Source: Halomonas sp. SSL-5
GTDB taxonomy: Bacteria > Pseudomonadota > Gammaproteobacteria > Pseudomonadales > Halomonadaceae
DNA length: 64,000 bases
NCBI RefSeq assembly: GCF_030708455.1
Contig: NZ_JAUYWF010000007.1
Span: 62,001-126,000, forward strand
Direction: 5' to 3'
Shown here: piece after piece, positions 9,201 through 15,854 of the stretch
Position numbering within the stretch: position 1 is the stretch's first letter
Layout: each line of letters begins with the position of its first letter
Notes under the pieces: generated by a model
Databases searched by the model: none
The model's input: the letters and a program-made list of their open reading frames with translations, nothing else
Told to the model about the DNA's origin: nothing
Program-made: the position numbers and the translations under genes

Positions 9201-11381
9201 AAGGCCGAGGAGGGCGACCTGCTGGACCGCGCCCAGGCGCGCTATGCCATGGCGCATCGTGAGCTGGCCGACTGGCTGGCGGAGTCGGTCGAAACGGCGC
9301 AAGGTGACGCCCTGGAGCCGGCCTCTCAGCGCCTGGATGCCATCATGCAGGAGCTGGAGAGCCTGCAGCGCGATCAGCGCGAAATGTGGGCGGAAGAGTT
9401 CTATGTGCCGTTCTACCGGGTGCTGGACGAGAACACCAACGACGTTCAGGGGCCGGCCTCCACCGCGGGCCTGACCCGACAGCGCGCCTACCAGCGTCTC
9501 AAGGGTGCCGACATGCGCATCGGCGACCTGCTGGAAAACACGCTGATGAATTACCACCACCTTCTCTCGGCCAGCATGAAGAACCTCGCCGCCGTGCAGG
9601 CCATCGAGAATGCCGAGCAGGTGGAGATCGCCCGCGAGGTGCCGGAAAGCGACCGCGACCCGAAGACCTCTACCTTCGTCCTTCGGGAGGGCCAGCAAGT
9701 CTTCTACGAGATCTCCGATGACCTGGTCTACAAGGCACTGGTCAACATGACCGATGCCGGCATGTCGGCGCTGATGAACAGCTCGTCTCTCAAGACCATG
9801 CGCTGGTTCAAGCGCCTGCTCACCAACATGGTGACGGTGACCCTGGAGTTCGTGGGCGCCAACACCATCCGCGACTCGCTTCAGTCTGCGGCGGTGACGC
9901 CGGCCGGCATGAACCCCATCTGGAATGCGGTGCGCGGTGCCGGCTACTACGCCAACAAGAAGAACCGCGCGCAAATGATCGCCAGCGGCGGCTCCTTCAA
10001 CTTCGGCCACCTGTATGGCAACCGGAGCGACGAACTCAAGGCTCAACTCAAGCGCAACCTGCGCGATTCGAGCGTGATCTCCGACCCGGCCTCGGCGCTG
10101 AAAGCGGCCAAGTGGAGCTGGCGGCGCTGGAACGACGCCACCGAGTTTGCCGAGAACATCAACCGCGCCAAGGTCTATCAGGCCAACCTGGATCGCGGCA
10201 AGCTGTATGCCGCCTTCCAGTCGCGCGACCTGATGGACTTCGCCAGCCACGGAAGCTGGTTCATGACCCGCTTCCTGATCGACACGGTGCCGTTTCTCAA
10301 CGCCAGGCTGCAAGGCTTGGATAAGCTCTACCGGGATGGCTTCAAGCCCACCCTGCTGACCGCCTTCGGTCAGGGCGGCGCATCGGACAGAGTGCGGGCC
10401 AAGCGCTTCTCGATCGTGACCGGGGCGCTGATGGTCGCCTCCATCGGACTGTACCTGCACAACCAGGACGACGAGGACTACCAGGCGCTCGAAGAGTGGC
10501 AGAAGGACACCTACTGGTTCTTCAAGAACGGCGATGACGCCTATTTCGTGCCCAAGCCCTTCGAGGTAGGCGCCATCGCCACCATGGCCGAGCGCATGAC
10601 GCAGCAGTTCGCTGACCCGAACGCCGGCGGTGATCTGTTCAAGGAGCGGCTGTGGCACATGCTGACCCAGACCTTCGCCTTCAGCCCGGTGCCACAGATG
10701 GCGGCGCCGGTGCTCGACGTGTACGCCAACCGCGACCCGTTCCGCGACCGGCCAATCGAGTCATACTGGGATCAGGTACTGTCGCCCAGCCTGCGTTTTC
10801 GCTCCAGCACTACGATGCAGATGCGCTATTTGTCCAAGGGGCTGGAGAACACCCTCGGTGACGAGAGCTTTCTGTCGCTATCCCCGAAGCAGCTCGACTA
10901 CCTATTCAACGGTTACCTGGGCAGCGTGGGCAGTTATGCGGCCGGGATGATCGACACTATGCTGCGCCGCGCCAAAGGCATCGAATCGCCGAGCAGCCGC
11001 TGGACGGAGTCGAAGCCGATTCGCCGCTTTTACCGCGACCTGGCCACGCCGGCCTATTACACCCGCTATCAGACGCTGTTCTATGAGGGGCTGAGGGAAG
11101 CCGACCGCGTGTATGCCGACGTGAAGAAGCTAGAGAAGATGGATGCCATCGAAGAAGCGCGCGAAAAAGTGAAGAACAAAGGCGACCTGCTGCGCCTGCG
11201 CAAACACTTGAACGATGCGCGGAGTGATCTTTCCGATATAAGCAAGCGCATGGATCAGATAAAGACCAGTGCTGACATGGATGCCGACTACAAGCGCCGG
11301 GAGCTTGAGAGGCTGCGCACGGTGCGCAACCGAATCACCGAGGTGCTGGGCAAAGAAGTGGAGAAGCTCAACGCCAACTAA
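3276..11381 (+). CDS. giant phage polyvalent protein (InPase-, ParB- and zincin-like domains)
   Basis: The product is 2701 residues. Residues 1-100 are disordered and carry two PWANDPII copies and PRGLDM motifs. Residues 105-410 form a Gly/Ala-rich helical region. Residues about 519-650 match the InPase-like domain of phage polyvalent proteins (NPKGSTRRG, HHYGDIKGT, DGDNLDVFVG). Residues about 721-840 match a ParB/DdrB-like fold with DGHHRLDLA near 780. A short module starting LKANGTPFQTE lies near 1105. A zincin with HEIQH (His1359, Glu1360, His1363) is followed by GETEARNVQAR near 1460, and a second motif HEAVGH lies at 1597-1602. The C-terminal 1000 residues are mostly helical. In Iyer and Aravind's description such proteins enter the host with phage DNA. 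Here it occupies the ejection-protein position, so delivery with the genome is the likely role. Residues 1044-1103 have aberrant codon use (see the nested gene). Confidence 0.82.
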   Translation: MSTPWANDPIIEESKSSASSAPWANDPIIDGRTEAPRGLDMQQRQPEQEPAVQQPQRRPELMAEPWQSGSVGQTPRGLDMQAEEDGAEPAQPQQPDRIRASDFGLETLEGGVSGVGSAAGGTGDFLTFGGNLVESGLRKLGLGDLIDAGDRAMGNMAPSDAFQAFEKWMQRGAEEIDASQTEAFRETMKASTPDGDLFDWSTWSFGDDPSVTGYAAQLAGLVGQFAPQAATMLAGSPQRVATAMTLMGGAQAGGSQANEAEERIMGMQEGELAESSGLYRDLREGGLDHAEAQRQTAKVAGAAAFQGGAPTGAAGGALTSYVLGPLQAKIGGSLAGRLVDSVGLQGGGEALQEVSETMLARANTNRAIEGNQDIGEGTFGDAVLGGMFGAGLGTAGAAGGAARGDGEVRTPNDAVRERTPEDRAALNEQFEQQQREAAARQTVEEAPQPEQPMGLQGVSDADFENAWREFERDNELEPLDDINAPTGLEIPITGETRAKVEEAAAETDTEPTPGQAEAGNYRKGKVRLNGFEIAIENPKGSTRRGTAPDGTEWENRMAHHYGDIKGTTAADGDNLDVFVGDNPEAPRAFIIDQVNEDGSFDEHKILLGFNSLEEARQGYLASYDEGWQGLGEISEVSVDDLKGWVRDGAHDMPFSDMAAPEPAQPEPRGLDMGDTPAAPPVSPDTTRPEAAEEREEPADDLLGDPIPSSSLEADAEPGALTPVRVPVGRIRVDPEAYQFRTEVNERGVDDRMDGIRRWDDLRAGELVLHERADGELYVADGHHRLDLARRLEQPGVNAFVLREADGYSVEDARRLAAERNIASGSSTAIDAAKVFRNTEGDPAQVIEDRDLPRRSQVVRDGADIARLQGEAFGAVLNGVVAEKDGAAIGRSSDDADQQLAAIDVFRQVSPQNDNQRALLINEIRQAGFSDGQSNQMGMFGDDPMQSLIGERVRVMDRLHQVLSRDRRLFATLNSNAKTAEAAGNRIATERNEQLSDTAAQAIQLLSRATTTPEINQQINDAARRVSEGEPVASVVRELKEALLSGPVTETAQQPAAPDPGRGSSEGRGQVERGNRRAPAADAARAEDASEQRLAGAEAEAQGITLKANGTPFQTERAVQLSKRFRDTPGAVAVEVEGGWGFTAQGDGAVTPAPAESPQNDAESLTLETQTEESLAAREREQQQAEQAEADRRRQEEERAQADRDADDFTLAGSDLPADQAAARGQDTLFAFAGQRARTADPMALESAQRRLARGDDPDTVRREVGWFLGADEKWRFEIDDSDARFLPFVDKSAGELWTKPLEEVIDHPRLFAAYPELREMDVVSARGMGNQRGRFVARRREIMLNAERDPMEQFSTLLHEIQHGIQNIEGFASGGDPSSYRLPPRREQWLRDKVQELTRESGDFAREVLDRYKAGDLTSDEAQQRIQERADEIGLNELRQKLREGDARGAYRYYQRLYGETEARNVQARQGMGEEERVSTPPSETQDVPDSDVVVVFNGEEVAGAPPPANADPEVQPEREVPPPRVEDVAEALKGLDELGDATAIQSPRELPPQALLGMAIRGVDPADVRGMYIGGDLYVIADNVDSVEEAVRTAVHEAVGHKGIRGVLGEELEPVMRQLYRRLPHSRIGREARDEVLRDYPFLDRDNPDDQITIAEEMVAHLIEKGHRPAAWQRAVAKIKELLRKLFPSIPWTTTDVLELGEKSRDYLRRRQAEADEGQADDMTFAMRRRMDTSRVSDEFSDLDADQAEALDMIGPLGVTGSALTKARDVMDRAAVKLRAGLFDKYAALKELDEKALGRDFIESSTASSSWILARMAPAAQGALHTLIHNGRIRLDPEQKVLELQEGDSPGLAGVLAQLGDAAEVTRFMGWIAGNRAEKLAEQGRENYFEPRHIAGLMELNSGRTKEGKARRTLYAEVFEEFQQYRDDVLAIADQAGLLKKAMSEPEADLVIARKYGAPEAIINKLRHEGDSLAKAEEGDLLDRAQARYAMAHRELADWLAESVETAQGDALEPASQRLDAIMQELESLQRDQREMWAEEFYVPFYRVLDENTNDVQGPASTAGLTRQRAYQRLKGADMRIGDLLENTLMNYHHLLSASMKNLAAVQAIENAEQVEIAREVPESDRDPKTSTFVLREGQQVFYEISDDLVYKALVNMTDAGMSALMNSSSLKTMRWFKRLLTNMVTVTLEFVGANTIRDSLQSAAVTPAGMNPIWNAVRGAGYYANKKNRAQMIASGGSFNFGHLYGNRSDELKAQLKRNLRDSSVISDPASALKAAKWSWRRWNDATEFAENINRAKVYQANLDRGKLYAAFQSRDLMDFASHGSWFMTRFLIDTVPFLNARLQGLDKLYRDGFKPTLLTAFGQGGASDRVRAKRFSIVTGALMVASIGLYLHNQDDEDYQALEEWQKDTYWFFKNGDDAYFVPKPFEVGAIATMAERMTQQFADPNAGGDLFKERLWHMLTQTFAFSPVPQMAAPVLDVYANRDPFRDRPIESYWDQVLSPSLRFRSSTTMQMRYLSKGLENTLGDESFLSLSPKQLDYLFNGYLGSVGSYAAGMIDTMLRRAKGIESPSSRWTESKPIRRFYRDLATPAYYTRYQTLFYEGLREADRVYADVKKLEKMDAIEEAREKVKNKGDLLRLRKHLNDARSDLSDISKRMDQIKTSADMDADYKRRELERLRTVRNRITEVLGKEVEKLNAN
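3283..3364 (+). repeat. 28-bp direct repeat encoding PWANDPII
   Basis: An identical 28-base sequence lies at 3283-3310 and 3337-3364, with a 54-base period, inside the first codons of the giant gene. It encodes PWANDPII twice, separated by ten Ser/Glu-rich residues. Because the period is a multiple of three, the frame is kept. Exact nucleotide identity suggests recent duplication or conversion of a short linear motif. Confidence 0.9.
6406..6585 (+). CDS. nested 59-codon gene inside the giant ORF
   Basis: In the +1 frame relative to the giant gene, a GTG at 6406 follows a perfect AAGGAGG (6390-6396) with a nine-base spacer. It runs 59 codons to TAA at 6583-6585. The product begins MALSQKQLNNLLHQTLAG and continues as a charged amphipathic helix (KSNEEIAEHLRQTQHEQ) with a lysine-rich end. 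By my count 51 of 59 codons end in G or C in this frame (86 percent), against 18 of 60 in the giant frame over the same stretch (30 percent). The nested frame therefore has the codon use expected of a gene in this genome, while the giant frame reads as an atypical Ala/Gln/Glu/Gly linker. No family is recognised. The alternative is that the giant gene fused two genes that were once separated by this small one. Confidence 0.7.
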   Translation: MALSQKQLNNLLHQTLAGDRLKAEGKSNEEIAEHLRQTQHEQRMQANNAWLEQKQKPKA

Positions 11382-11608
11382 TGGCGGAAGGAATACAGGC
11401 CCAGAAGGATAAGTGCGCCAAACAGCAGGCCAGGCACGTTGATCAGCAGTGCCGCAACCATGAAAAAGCCAGGGATGGCCACGAAGCTTACCAGCAGCCA
11501 CATGCCGATGCCGCCGGGGAGCTGGGTCATGACCAGGCCGCCGGTCACGAGCAGGCAGGTGGCGGCCAGAATGATGTTGGTGACGGTTTCGCCGAGCAAT
11601 TGTTCCAT
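11378..11608 (-). CDS. small multi-pass membrane protein, phage accessory gene
   Basis: The 76-residue product is almost entirely hydrophobic, with two or three membrane segments (about residues 8-28, 33-56 and 58-73). It reads towards the giant gene and its stop codon overlaps the giant gene's last codon, so the two genes converge. The ribosome-binding site is weak. It sits between the ejection genes and the repressor block, the place where P22 carries its superinfection-exclusion gene sieA. An exclusion or envelope role is therefore plausible, but no family is recognised. Confidence 0.6.
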   Translation of the reverse strand: MEQLLGETVTNIILAATCLLVTGGLVMTQLPGGIGMWLLVSFVAIPGFFMVAALLINVPGLLFGALILLGLYSFRH

Positions 11609-11654
11609 GAGGTGAGATTAGCCAACCTTTCAAGGGAATGCGAGGGCCTGGCGC

Positions 11655-12035
11655 TCAGGTGTTGAAGAAGTACAGGTACGCCAAAAACGCCGTTACGAGG
11701 AATGTGATGGAACTCAATATGTAATATGCAAATGTAAGCCTGATAGACATGGCTAGCTCACTTGATGTATGGCCGATTTCTGATGCTCCCTTTGCGGCCT
11801 TTCTCATGGGCATAAGTCCAAGAGCTAGCAATGCAGCTTCTATTGCGAAGAACCAAAGAATAAACCCTGGCGCTACGAATTCGAAAACAAGCCATCCAGT
11901 TAAAATAGAATACCCGACAAGAATGGGCGATGACTTAAAAAAATATTTATGATAGGTAGTTACAGAAAAAATCTTCATCAATATTGGGTGGACGAATATT
12001 ATCGCCATCACTAATAAAATAAATTCCTTAATCAT
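11655..12035 (-). CDS. AT-rich membrane protein, candidate superinfection-exclusion gene
   Basis: The 126-residue product has about four hydrophobic segments and begins MIKEFILLVMAIIF. The ATG at 12035 is preferred because GGAGAGGG lies just upstream; a longer reading from 12083 adds only Cys/Arg-rich residues. It overlaps the end of the Mnt-like repressor gene by eight bases, so both are probably read from one lysogenic transcript. The DNA is strikingly AT-rich: I count 37-38 percent GC in 11701-11760 and 11881-11940, far below its surroundings, which is typical of a recently acquired phage cargo gene. In P22 the gene next to mnt in this orientation is sieA, which blocks DNA entry of related phages. 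The same role is inferred here from position and topology, not from sequence similarity. Confidence 0.65.
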   Translation of the reverse strand: MIKEFILLVMAIIFVHPILMKIFSVTTYHKYFFKSSPILVGYSILTGWLVFEFVAPGFILWFFAIEAALLALGLMPMRKAAKGASEIGHTSSELAMSIRLTFAYYILSSITFLVTAFLAYLYFFNT

Positions 12036-12258
12036 CTTTTTCCCTCTCCTTCGCCCTCTCCCGCAACAGATCCAACAACACATCCAGGTCGCTGTCCTGC
12101 ATCGGCCTGGCGACTGGTTTATCGAAGCTCTCCCGCAGGCGCGCGACGATCTCTGCGTTCAGGCTGCGGTGGTTTTCCTTTGCGGCTGCCTCCAGCTGCT
12201 GCCGAAGCTCAACGGGCATTCGAAGCGGGTAGGGCTTGGTCTGGTGCCGGTCGCTCAT
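12028..12258 (-). CDS. Mnt/Arc-like ribbon-helix-helix repressor
   Basis: The 76-residue protein has the Arc-type fold. A short beta strand (KPYPLRMP, about residues 8-15) is followed by helix A (VELRQQLEAAAKEN) and helix B after the conserved turn NHRSLNAEIVARL. The charged C-terminal helix (about 55-76) resembles the tetramerisation tail that distinguishes P22 Mnt (82 residues) from Arc. It is transcribed away from a smaller Arc-like gene, with a palindromic operator between them. It probably represses the antirepressor gene in the lysogen. Confidence 0.85.
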   Translation of the reverse strand: MSDRHQTKPYPLRMPVELRQQLEAAAKENHRSLNAEIVARLRESFDKPVARPMQDSDLDVLLDLLRERAKEREKDD

Positions 12259-12316
12259 TCGATCCTCCTGAAGTGAGCGAAGAATGGCTGTGGGCTCTTA
12301 TGGAGTCAAAGAATCC

Positions 12317-12346
12317 ATTTGACATCCACAAAGGTGGATGCCAAAT
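12317..12346 (+). promoter_or_regulatory. palindromic operator overlapping a TTGACA promoter element
   Basis: Arms ATTTG-CATCCAC (12317-12329) and GTGGATG-CAAAT (12334-12346) pair at twelve of thirteen positions around an AAAG centre. A perfect -35 hexamer TTGACA lies at 12319-12324, inside the left arm; a -10 about 17 bases later is weak (CAAATT). The site lies between the two ribbon-helix-helix genes, so a bound repressor would block the rightward arc-ant promoter. It is the probable counterpart of the P22 Pant operator. Confidence 0.75.
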
Positions 12347-12375
12347 TGATACCACACCAGAGCAAAGGAGGTGTC

Positions 12376-12540
12376 ATGCGAACCCATCGAACCCAGATCC
12401 GCATCCCCGGTGACCTCGCCGAGTGGATCAAGCAGAAGGCCTGCCAGGAGCACAGGTCAATGAATGCACAGCTGGTGCACTACCTGGAGACCCAGCGCAA
12501 GGAGGAGGAGCAGCGCGATGAAACAGCCACCCAGAAATGA
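12376..12540 (+). CDS. Arc-like ribbon-helix-helix repressor
   Basis: The 54-residue protein nearly equals P22 Arc (53 residues) in size. It has the strand RTQIRIP, helix A DLAEWIKQKACQE, the turn HRSMNAQ and helix B LVHYLETQ, with a charged tail. The ATG at 12376 follows AAAGGAGGTGTC, a very strong ribosome-binding site, as expected for an early-expressed repressor. It lies directly upstream of the antirepressor gene, so it should dampen ant transcription after infection, as Arc does in P22. Confidence 0.85.
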   Translation: MRTHRTQIRIPGDLAEWIKQKACQEHRSMNAQLVHYLETQRKEEEQRDETATQK

Positions 12541-12544
12541 AGAA

Positions 12545-12570
12545 GCCCCCGGTGCGGGAACACCAGGGGC
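12545..12570 (+). terminator. stem-loop between arc-like and ant genes
   Basis: GCCCC-GGTG (12545-12554) and CACC-GGGGC (12561-12570) form nine base pairs with one mismatch and a CGGGAA loop. No U-tract follows, so it is better read as an attenuator or mRNA stability element than as a full terminator. It lies in the leader of the antirepressor gene and argues for the later ant start at 12611. Confidence 0.6.
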
Positions 12571-12610
12571 CTCGAAAGCAGAGCAAACCAACGATCAGAG
12601 GAAAGCTCAC

Positions 12611-13351
12611 ATGGACGAGTCTAGCACCAACACCGCCATGATCGCCATCGGCACCGCCTCCATCGGCGGCCAGGCCATCGAGACCGTCAACGCCCGCGAG
12701 CTGCATGCCTTCCTGGAAATCGGAAAGCGCTTCACTACTTGGCTGCAAGATCGCATCGAGCAGTATGGGTTTGTCGAGGGCCGGGACTTTCTCCCGATTC
12801 TGGGCAAAACCCCGAACGGAGGGCGTCCCAGCAAGGAGTACCACCTCTCGCTCGACATGGCCAAGGAGCTGTCCATGGTCGAGCGGAACGAGAAGGGCAA
12901 GCAGGCGCGCCAGTATTTCATCGAGTGTGAGCGCCGAGCGAAGGAGATAACGCCCCAGCTCCCGCAGACCATGGCCGAGGCGCTGCGCCTTGCAGCCGAT
13001 CAAGCCGAGCGCCTCGAGCAGCAGGAGAGGGCGCTTCAGGAGGCGGCACCCAAGGTGGACTTCGCCAACCAGGTCGAGGTCGCGCCCGATGCCATCACGG
13101 TAGGGCAGGCGGCCAAGACCATCGGCACCGGTCGCACACGGCTATTCTCCTTCCTCCGCCATCATGGCTGGGTCAATCGCCGGAACGAGCCCTACCAGGC
13201 CAAGATCGAGGCTGGATTGATGGACGTGAAGGTAGGGCACTGGGAGCACCCAGAGAAGGGGCTGCAGGAGAACATTACGGCCTTGGTAACGGGAAAAGGG
13301 CTGGTCAGGCTGCAGAAACTGTGGAGCCAGCAGCGGAGGGATGCGGCATGA
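12611..13351 (+). CDS. ant: phage antirepressor, AntA plus KilAC domains
   Basis: The 246-residue protein starts with an AntA-type domain (about residues 14-110: VNARELHAFLEIGKRFTTW, DFLPILGK, SKEYHLSLDMAKELSMVER, GKQARQYFIECE). A linker helix leads to a C-terminal KilAC-like domain (about 150-240: ITVGQAAKTIG, LFSFLRHHGWV, GLVRLQKLW). Such proteins inactivate the phage repressor and promote lytic growth. The start at 12611 follows GAGGAAAGC. An alternative ATG at 12518 also has a strong AAGGAGGAG site but would translate through the stem-loop. Arc-like, ant and the next gene form one rightward operon. Confidence 0.87.
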   Translation: MDESSTNTAMIAIGTASIGGQAIETVNARELHAFLEIGKRFTTWLQDRIEQYGFVEGRDFLPILGKTPNGGRPSKEYHLSLDMAKELSMVERNEKGKQARQYFIECERRAKEITPQLPQTMAEALRLAADQAERLEQQERALQEAAPKVDFANQVEVAPDAITVGQAAKTIGTGRTRLFSFLRHHGWVNRRNEPYQAKIEAGLMDVKVGHWEHPEKGLQENITALVTGKGLVRLQKLWSQQRRDAA

Positions 13352-13809
13352 GCACTCTCACCTCAGTTGCCAACCAGATCGAGGCCGGCGCACGGCTTCT
13401 CCAGTGCGTTCGCTGGATGCAAGAGCGAGATCATCATCCCATCACCGACATGGCTGTTCGCGGGCTGGCCCTCTACGTCGAGGCTATTCGCGCCGCCGAC
13501 TCTCGGCGCGCGGGCTCGCCCTGGGTGGTGAGCCAAGACCTTCACCACGATATTGCTGTGGCCTTGCCTGGCGAGAACATTGAAGAGGTCACGGCGGACT
13601 GGCTGCTCGACAGCTACGTCGCCTGTCACCTCTCGTCGCTGGTATCTGCTGTCCGAGTCGTCTCGACCGTCTATCTTGAGGACGACGACAGCCGTGCCAA
13701 CCAGGTTCTTGGCGACGCGCTGTTCGAGTGCCTGCACTGGATCGAGTCCGCGCGTCAGCAGCTCATCGACCTGATCGATCCAGAGGAGGCGCTACCGGCT
13801 GCCGCCTGA
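13348..13809 (+). CDS. phage protein of unknown function, last gene of the prophage
   Basis: The 153-residue product is soluble and largely helical, with no recognised motif. Its ATG overlaps the antirepressor stop (ATGA) and follows GGAGGG, so it is translationally coupled to ant. A strong terminator starts 18 bases after its stop. In P22 the gene after ant is the tailspike, but this product is far too short and shows no beta-helix pattern. A role in lysis-lysogeny control together with ant is possible but unsupported. Confidence 0.7.
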   Translation: MSTLTSVANQIEAGARLLQCVRWMQERDHHPITDMAVRGLALYVEAIRAADSRRAGSPWVVSQDLHHDIAVALPGENIEEVTADWLLDSYVACHLSSLVSAVRVVSTVYLEDDDSRANQVLGDALFECLHWIESARQQLIDLIDPEEALPAAA

Positions 13810-13826
13810 TCATTTGGCAGACGACG

Positions 13827-13853
13827 AAGGCCGCCCTTCCCGGGCGGCCTTTT
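13827..13853 (+). terminator. rho-independent terminator at prophage right end
   Basis: AAGGCCGCCC (13827-13836) pairs perfectly with GGGCGGCCTT (13842-13851) over a five-base loop and runs into TTTT. It ends the arc-ant operon and insulates lepA from phage transcription. Confidence 0.88.
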
Positions 13854-14008
13854 CGTGTCGCCAGGGCAGCGCAGCGGCCAGGGGCATGCGAGGGCCTGAC
13901 GACATCGCCGGCCCGTCACGCTACAATGCGCGCATTCTCCACGCGCGCCCGTTAGGGGCAACTCTCCAGAGTGGTACATGGGCGCGTACATGAAGCGGAT
14001 TTCAGCGA
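13854..14008 (+). promoter_or_regulatory. prophage-chromosome junction and probable lepA promoter region
   Basis: This 155-base stretch has no gene. It should contain both the right attachment site and the lepA promoter. A -10-like TACAAT lies at 13922-13927, but no good -35 is found at 16-18 bases. The other prophage end is outside the window, so the attachment core cannot be defined. Confidence 0.4.
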
Positions 14009-15826
14009 ATGTCGAATACCGAAAAACCTAGTCAGCTCAGCCACATACGGAACTTCTCGATCATCGCCCACATCGACCATGGCAAGTCCACGCTGGCCGA
14101 CCGGTTGATCCAGACCTGCGGCGGCCTGACCGAACGCGAGCTCAAGGAGCAGGTGCTGGACTCCATGGACCTTGAGCGTGAGCGGGGCATCACCATCAAG
14201 GCCCAGTCGGTGACGCTCGACTATCACTCGCCGGACGGCAATACCTACCAGCTCAACTTCATCGATACTCCGGGGCACGTCGACTTCTCCTACGAGGTGT
14301 CGCGTTCGCTGTATGCCTGCGAAGGCGCCCTGCTGGTGGTGGACGCCGGCCAGGGCGTCGAGGCGCAGTCGGTGGCCAACTGCTACACCGCCATCGAGCA
14401 GGGCCTCGAGGTGCTCCCGGTGCTCAACAAGATGGACCTGCCCCAGGCCGACCCCGACAAGGTCGCCCACGAGATCGAGGAGATCATCGGCCTGGACGCC
14501 ACCGACGCCTGCCAGGTCTCGGCCAAGAGCGGGCTGGGCATCGATGCGCTGCTCGAGCGGCTGGTGCGCGACATCCCGCCCCCCAAGGGGGATCCCGAGG
14601 GCCAGCTGCAGGCGCTGATCATCGACTCCTGGTTCGACAACTACCTGGGCGTGGTCTCGCTGGTGCGGCTCTTCGACGGCACCCTGAAGAAGGGCGAGAA
14701 GATCCGCATCAAGTCCACCGGTCGCGACTGGCAGGTCAATGAGGTAGGCATCTTCACCCCGCAGCGCAACGAAACCGGTGTCCTGCGTGCCGGCGAGGTG
14801 GGCTTCATCGTGGCCGGCATCAAGGAGATCCAGGGGGCGCCGGTGGGGGATACCATCACCCACACCAAGACCCCCGATGTGGAACGCCTGCCCGGCTTCC
14901 AGAAGGTCAAGCCCCAGGTCTATGCCGGCATGTTCCCGGTCAGTGCCGACGACTACGAGGACTTCCGCGACGCCCTGGAGAAGCTGGCGCTCAACGACGC
15001 CTCGCTGGCCTACGAACCCGAGAACTCCGATGCCCTGGGCTTCGGCTTCCGGGTCGGCTTCCTCGGTACCCTGCACATGGAGATCGTCCAGGAGCGTCTC
15101 GAGCGCGAGTATGACCTGGACCTGCTGACCACCGCGCCCACCGTGGTCTATGAGCTGGCGCTCAAGAACGGCGAGGTGATCTACGTTGCCAATCCCTCCA
15201 AGCTGCCCGACATGGCCGACGTCGAGGAGATGCGCGAGCCCATCGTGCGCGCCAGCATCCTGGTGCCCCAGGAGTTCGTCGGCAACGTCATCACCGAATG
15301 CGAGCAGCGCCGCGGCACCCAGAAGGATATGCAGTTCCTGGGCAGCCAGATCCAGCTCACCTACGAGCTGCCGATGAGCGAGGTGGTGATGGACTTCTTC
15401 GATCGCCTGAAGTCGATCTCCAAGGGCTACGCCTCGCTGGAGTACAACTTCGAGCGCTTCGAGGCCGCCAAGCTGGTGCGTCTGGACGTGCTGATCAACG
15501 GCGACAAGGTCGATGCCCTGGCGGTGATCATCCATCGCGACCATGCCCACTCCCGCGGCCGCCTGCTGGTGGAGAAGATGAAGGAGCTGATCCCGCGCCA
15601 GATGTTCGACGTGGCGATCCAGGCGGCCATCGGCGGCCAGGTGGTGGCGCGCTCCACCGTCAAGGCGCTACGCAAGAACGTCACCGCCAAGTGCTACGGC
15701 GGCGATGTCTCCCGCAAGAAGAAGCTGCTCGAGAAGCAGAAGGCGGGCAAGAAGCGCATGAAGCAGGTGGGCCGGGTGGAGATTCCCCAGGACGCCTTCC
15801 TCGCCGTGCTCCGGGTCAACGACTGA
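14009..15826 (+). CDS. lepA: elongation factor 4 (LepA), translational GTPase
   Basis: The 605-residue ribosome-associated GTPase is close to the usual 598-600. The GTP-binding motifs are AHIDHGKST (residues 20-28), DTPGHVDF (about 85), NKMD (about 139) and SAKSG (about 171). The rest follows the EF-G-like domains, and the family-specific C-terminal domain is seen in [19 protein letters not shown]. It acts in translation under ionic or other stress. It is the first chromosomal gene after the prophage and is followed at 28 bases by lepB, a conserved gammaproteobacterial pair. Confidence 0.97.
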   Translation: MSNTEKPSQLSHIRNFSIIAHIDHGKSTLADRLIQTCGGLTERELKEQVLDSMDLERERGITIKAQSVTLDYHSPDGNTYQLNFIDTPGHVDFSYEVSRSLYACEGALLVVDAGQGVEAQSVANCYTAIEQGLEVLPVLNKMDLPQADPDKVAHEIEEIIGLDATDACQVSAKSGLGIDALLERLVRDIPPPKGDPEGQLQALIIDSWFDNYLGVVSLVRLFDGTLKKGEKIRIKSTGRDWQVNEVGIFTPQRNETGVLRAGEVGFIVAGIKEIQGAPVGDTITHTKTPDVERLPGFQKVKPQVYAGMFPVSADDYEDFRDALEKLALNDASLAYEPENSDALGFGFRVGFLGTLHMEIVQERLEREYDLDLLTTAPTVVYELALKNGEVIYVANPSKLPDMADVEEMREPIVRASILVPQEFVGNVITECEQRRGTQKDMQFLGSQIQLTYELPMSEVVMDFFDRLKSISKGYASLEYNFERFEAAKLVRLDVLINGDKVDALAVIIHRDHAHSRGRLLVEKMKELIPRQMFDVAIQAAIGGQVVARSTVKALRKNVTAKCYGGDVSRKKKLLEKQKAGKKRMKQVGRVEIPQDAFLAVLRVND

Positions 15827-15854
15827 TTCCACCAGCCAGGGACAAACAACTGCC

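Noticed and set aside
8823-10658. A 611-codon minus-strand frame opposite the giant phage gene
   Set aside because: The plus-strand frame has phage-like composition and continuity; the minus translation is His/Gly/Leu-rich noise typical of antisense GC-rich DNA.
12464-12610. Longer antirepressor starting at 12464 or 12518
   Set aside because: It would translate through a stable stem-loop and add residues unlike the AntA start. Because 12518 has a good ribosome-binding site, some initiation there cannot be excluded.
1-13853. Complete, inducible prophage
   Set aside because: Head, packaging, lysis and integrase genes are not in the window, so completeness cannot be judged.
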